Shown here one piece after another: positions 5,855 to 7,993 of a stretch of DNA of 7,993 nucleotides. The notes beneath the pieces are model-generated. The model was not told the origin of the DNA. It saw nothing but the letters and a program-made list of their open reading frames with translations, and did not search any database. A program made the position numbers and the translations under genes. This DNA comes from DATKKX01 sp035542775. GTDB lineage: Bacteria; Planctomycetota; Phycisphaerae; UBA1845; UTPLA1. Location of the stretch: positions 1-7,993 of the forward strand of contig DATKKX010000115.1 of assembly GCA_035542775.1 (NCBI GenBank), read 5' to 3'. The stretch's first letter is position 1, and each line of letters opens with the position of its first letter.

Positions 5855-5875
5855 AACACTCTCTTCGTCGATTGC

Positions 5876-6208
5876 CTACGCGCTAAAGCTACTGCCGCAC
5901 CCGCAGGTATGGGTGGCATTGGGATTACTGAAGACAAAACCGCGGCCCATGATCTCGTCCTTGAAATCCACCGCAGTACCTTCGAGATAGATGAAGCTCT
6001 TGGGATCGCAGATGATCTTCACGCCGTGGATGGTCCATTCCTCGTCGTTCTCGCCCTTGCTCTCGGTGAGATCCAGCGTGTAGGAGAAACCGCTGCACCC
6101 GCCGCCCTTGACGCCGACGCGAAGGTAGGTCTTCTCGGCATCGAGCTTCTGTTGGTCGATGATCGTCTTGACTTCTTTCGCAGCTCGTTCACTCAACTCT
6201 ATTGCCAT
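5876..6208 (-). CDS. iscA: IscA, A-type iron-sulfur carrier
   Basis: The 110-residue protein has the usual length of the A-type carrier family, which accepts Fe or Fe-S clusters and hands them to target enzymes. The conserved cysteines are Cys38 in GGGCSGF and Cys102/Cys104 in HTCGCGSSF. IYLEGTAVDF (73-82) and GRGFVFSNPNA (88-98) are further family marks. IscA, SufA and ErpA are hard to separate by sequence; it is called IscA from its position directly after iscU. The frame continues upstream into iscU, but ATG 6208 begins with the family-typical MAIELSERAAKEV and has GGGAGG at 6218-6223. The gap after iscU is 47 bases. Confidence 0.95.
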   Translation of the reverse strand: MAIELSERAAKEVKTIIDQQKLDAEKTYLRVGVKGGGCSGFSYTLDLTESKGENDEEWTIHGVKIICDPKSFIYLEGTAVDFKDEIMGRGFVFSNPNATHTCGCGSSFSA

Positions 6209-6217
6209 GCCATCGAA

Positions 6218-6223
6218 CCTCCC
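6218..6223 (-). promoter_or_regulatory. Ribosome binding site fixing the iscA start
   Basis: GGGAGG on the minus strand ends 9 bases before the ATG at 6208. Another ATG at 6213 is out of frame with IscA, so it cannot be the start. Confidence 0.7.
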
Positions 6224-6255
6224 GTCAGCGCCATCGCGCTGACTTCCCGCCATCG

Positions 6256-6681
6256 CTAGCCCTCGGCCGCCGCAGCCGCCACGTCTGCCGCAGCAAGCCC
6301 CCCGCCCTGCTTTTTCTTGAAATCGGCGATTGCGGCGCGGATGGCATCCTCGGCCAGCACGCTGCAATGGATCTTCACCGGTGGCAGTGACAACTCCTTC
6401 ACAATTTCGGTGTTCTTGATCTCCAGCGCCTCATCGACGGTCTTGCCCTTGACCCATTCGGTGGCCAGCGAGCTGGACGCGATCGCCGAGCCGCACCCGA
6501 AAGTCTTGAACTTGGCGTCGATGATGCGGCCCTCCTCGTCGCACTTGATCTGCAGCTTCATCACGTCGCCGCATTCGGGGGCCCCCACGATCCCGGTGCC
6601 CACGTTGGGATCGTTCTTGTCTAACGAGCCCACGTTGCGAGGATTCTGGTAGTGATCAATGACTTTTCCGCTATAAGCCAT
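6256..6681 (-). CDS. iscU: IscU, Fe-S cluster assembly scaffold
   Basis: This 141-residue scaffold is where sulfur from IscS and iron are combined before transfer. All functional residues are present: Cys37 and Asp39 in GAPECGDVM, Cys63 in TFGCGSAIASSS, and His105/Cys106 in KIHCS. The HscA recognition motif LPPVK is at 99-103. Similarity to E. coli IscU (128 residues) is very high from MAYSGKVIDHY onward. The extra length is a C-terminal tail after DFKKKQ made mostly of Gly and Ala, with no counterpart in E. coli. The ATG at 6681 was chosen because MAYS is the conserved family start and GGAG (6690-6693) lies 8 bases upstream; a longer reading would overlap the end of iscS. The gap after iscS is 50 bases. 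Confidence 0.97.
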   Translation of the reverse strand: MAYSGKVIDHYQNPRNVGSLDKNDPNVGTGIVGAPECGDVMKLQIKCDEEGRIIDAKFKTFGCGSAIASSSLATEWVKGKTVDEALEIKNTEIVKELSLPPVKIHCSVLAEDAIRAAIADFKKKQGGGLAAADVAAAAAEG

Positions 6682-6731
6682 AGGTTCCGCTCCCGGTTCC
6701 TTTATCTCGTCACGCGCCGCGCGGCCATCGC

Positions 6732-7946
6732 TCAGTGCGACGCCCACTGGACCTTCTTGAGATCCACGCCCTCCTTCGCCATCTCGTACAGCGGGCTCAT
6801 CGCCCGCAGTCTCTCCACTGCCGTGCAGACCCGCTCGATGGCGTAATCCACTTCCTCCTCGGTGGAAAACCGCCCCAGCGAGAACCGGATCGAGCTGTGG
6901 GCCAGGTCGTCACCCACACCCAGCGCCTTGAGCACATAACTGGGCTCCAGCGACGCGCTGGTGCAGGCTGAACCGGAACTCACGGCAATATCGTTGAAGC
7001 CCATCATCAGCGACTCGCCCTCGACGTACAGAAAGCTCACGTTCAGGTTGTTCGGAATCCGCTGCGTGGGATGCCCGTTCAGATAGATTTCATCAAGCCG
7101 GTTGAACAGCCCGTCCTTGAGCCGGTCGCGAAGCGCCCCCACCCGGATCATCTCCTCGGCCTGCGCCTGCACGCAGAGTTCCGCGGCCTTGCCCATGCCG
7201 ACGATGGCGGGCACGTTCAGCGTGCCGCTGCGCATGCCGCGCTCGTGCCCTCCGCCGTGAATCACCGGCTCGCAGCGGACCCGCGGCCCCTTGCGCCGCA
7301 CGTACAGCGCGCCGACGCCCTTGGGGCCGTAAATCTTGTGGCCCGAGCAGCTCAGCAGGTCGATGCCCATGTCCTCCACGTCGATCGGCATCTTGGCGAA
7401 GGTCTGACAGGTGTCAGTGTGAAACAGGACGCCTTTCTCCTTGCAGATCCGGCCGATCGCCTTGATCGGCTGGACCGTGCCGATCTCGTTGTTGCCGTGC
7501 ATGACGGTGACCAGGATGGTCTTCTCGGTGATGGCCTCGCGGACCTGCTCGGGGGAGACCAGGCCGTACTTGTCGGGCTTCAGGAACGTCACGTCGAAGC
7601 CCTGCTGCTGAAGATACTTGCACGGATCGAGGATCGCCTTGTGCTCGGTCTCCTGCGTGATGATGTGGTTGCCCTTGTCGTGATACATCGCGGCAACGCC
7701 CTTCACCGCGATGTTGTTGGACTCGGTGGCCCCGCTGGTCCAGACAATCTCCTTGGGTGAAGCGCCGATCGCCGCCGCGATCTGCGCTCGGGCATGCTCC
7801 ACCGCCTCCTCGGCCTCCCAGCCAAACGAGTGGCTTCGACTGGCCGCGTTCCCGAAACGGTCCTTGAAGTAAGGCAGCATGGCCTCCAGGACGCGCGGAT
7901 CGACCGGCGTGGTGGCGTTGTTGTCCATGTAAATCGGCAACCTCAT
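6732..7946 (-). CDS. iscS: IscS, cysteine desulfurase
   Basis: The 404-residue PLP enzyme converts cysteine to alanine and holds the sulfur as a persulfide for IscU and other acceptors such as tRNA thiolation proteins. Length and alignment match E. coli IscS (404) end to end. His102 (TEHKA) stacks on PLP, Lys204 (SGHKIYGPKG) forms the Schiff base, and Cys328 (SSGSACTSASLEPSYVL) on the mobile loop carries the persulfide. The long loop containing SACTSASLEPSY marks it as class I (IscS/NifS) rather than SufS. The C-terminus GVDLKKVQWASH resembles the E. coli IscU-docking end. ATG 7946 has GGAG at 7955-7958, 8 bases upstream. It is the first isc gene visible; the operon promoter and any iscR would lie beyond the right edge. 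Confidence 0.97.
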   Translation of the reverse strand: MRLPIYMDNNATTPVDPRVLEAMLPYFKDRFGNAASRSHSFGWEAEEAVEHARAQIAAAIGASPKEIVWTSGATESNNIAVKGVAAMYHDKGNHIITQETEHKAILDPCKYLQQQGFDVTFLKPDKYGLVSPEQVREAITEKTILVTVMHGNNEIGTVQPIKAIGRICKEKGVLFHTDTCQTFAKMPIDVEDMGIDLLSCSGHKIYGPKGVGALYVRRKGPRVRCEPVIHGGGHERGMRSGTLNVPAIVGMGKAAELCVQAQAEEMIRVGALRDRLKDGLFNRLDEIYLNGHPTQRIPNNLNVSFLYVEGESLMMGFNDIAVSSGSACTSASLEPSYVLKALGVGDDLAHSSIRFSLGRFSTEEEVDYAIERVCTAVERLRAMSPLYEMAKEGVDLKKVQWASH

Positions 7947-7993
7947 GAAACGTTCTCCGTCCCCGCCGCATCGCGCCTCATGGCATAGGCCGC
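7943..7993 (-). CDS. Possible 3' end of an upstream gene overlapping iscS
   Basis: Reading from the right edge, one minus-strand frame is open for 16 codons (AAYAMRRDAAGTENVS) and stops at a TGA sharing ATGA with the iscS start. A four-base overlap of this kind is typical of operons, and iscR is the usual gene here, but the fragment is too short to recognise and an open frame of this length is expected by chance. Confidence 0.2.
   Translation of the reverse strand, partial: AAYAMRRDAAGTENVS

Larger units (their letters stand above)
5666..5875. other. Structured 210-base gap between iscA and hscB
   Basis: No gene was found in this largest gap of the operon; the others are 30-93 bases. It contains a strong hairpin next to iscA (5835-5854), a smaller hairpin CCCGG-TGTG-CCGGG (5768-5781), and a tandem 10-base repeat just upstream of hscB (5682-5701). 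I saw no convincing minus-strand promoter. Confidence 0.55.

Noticed and set aside
6682..6731. Possible internal promoter between iscS and iscU
   Set aside because: Only a weak AT-rich stretch is present and no paired -35/-10 boxes at proper spacing were found; the short gap fits cotranscription.
6682..6747. Longer IscU start
   Set aside because: It would overlap the end of iscS and add 22 residues before the conserved MAYS start, which has its own ribosome site.
7071..7760. Plus-strand open frame of 229 codons opposite iscS
   Set aside because: It is an antisense shadow of iscS, rich in His, Leu, Val and Asp repeats that mirror the codon pattern of the real gene.

Overview
The window is high-GC bacterial DNA with tightly packed genes. 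It is dominated by a complete ISC-type iron-sulfur cluster assembly operon on the minus strand: iscS, iscU, iscA, hscB, hscA, fdx, iscX, reading from the right edge down to about 2191. No rRNA, tRNA, CRISPR array, transposase or phage gene was seen, so this looks like ordinary chromosomal housekeeping DNA. The gene order is the one known from E. coli and other proteobacteria, and the core proteins align closely with the E. coli ones. Several details differ: a four-cysteine N-terminus on HscB, an insert in HscA, extended ends on the ferredoxin, and an Ala-rich IscU tail. Together with the acidic zinc-ribbon membrane protein at the left, they make a non-enterobacterial Gram-negative host likely. 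Planctomycetota is my guess, but taxonomy cannot be settled from the sequence alone.

Layout from left to right: 1-412 holds no recognisable gene, apart from a hairpin that could terminate the minus-strand unit to its right. Bases 413-1276 are a two-gene minus-strand unit: an isochorismatase-superfamily cysteine hydrolase, followed with zero spacing by a 99-residue zinc-ribbon protein with a C-terminal membrane helix. Bases 1277-1469 are a divergent promoter region with one good sigma70-like promoter in each direction. Bases 1470-2162 on the plus strand encode a short-chain dehydrogenase/reductase-fold protein with a TTG start and a degenerate active site. It converges on the end of the isc operon across a 28-base gap containing a perfect 6-bp hairpin. 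Bases 2191-7946 are the isc operon.

How the operon works (family knowledge): IscS takes sulfur from cysteine and passes it to the scaffold IscU. The ferredoxin supplies electrons. HscB (J-protein) brings holo-IscU to HscA (Hsp70), which recognises the IscU LPPVK motif and promotes cluster release to carriers such as IscA. IscX is a small modulator of IscS. All key residues for these steps are visible: the IscS PLP lysine and mobile-loop cysteine, the IscU Cys/Asp/His set, the LPPVK motif, the HPD motif of HscB, the IscA Cys triad and the ferredoxin ligands. No promoter or IscR gene is visible; both would lie beyond the right edge.

No wholly new system was found. The points most worth a second look are the roughly 45-residue insert in the HscA ATPase domain, the eukaryote-like tetracysteine N-terminus of HscB, the SDR paralogue lacking its catalytic lysine, and the 210-base structured gap that splits iscSUA from hscBA-fdx-iscX.
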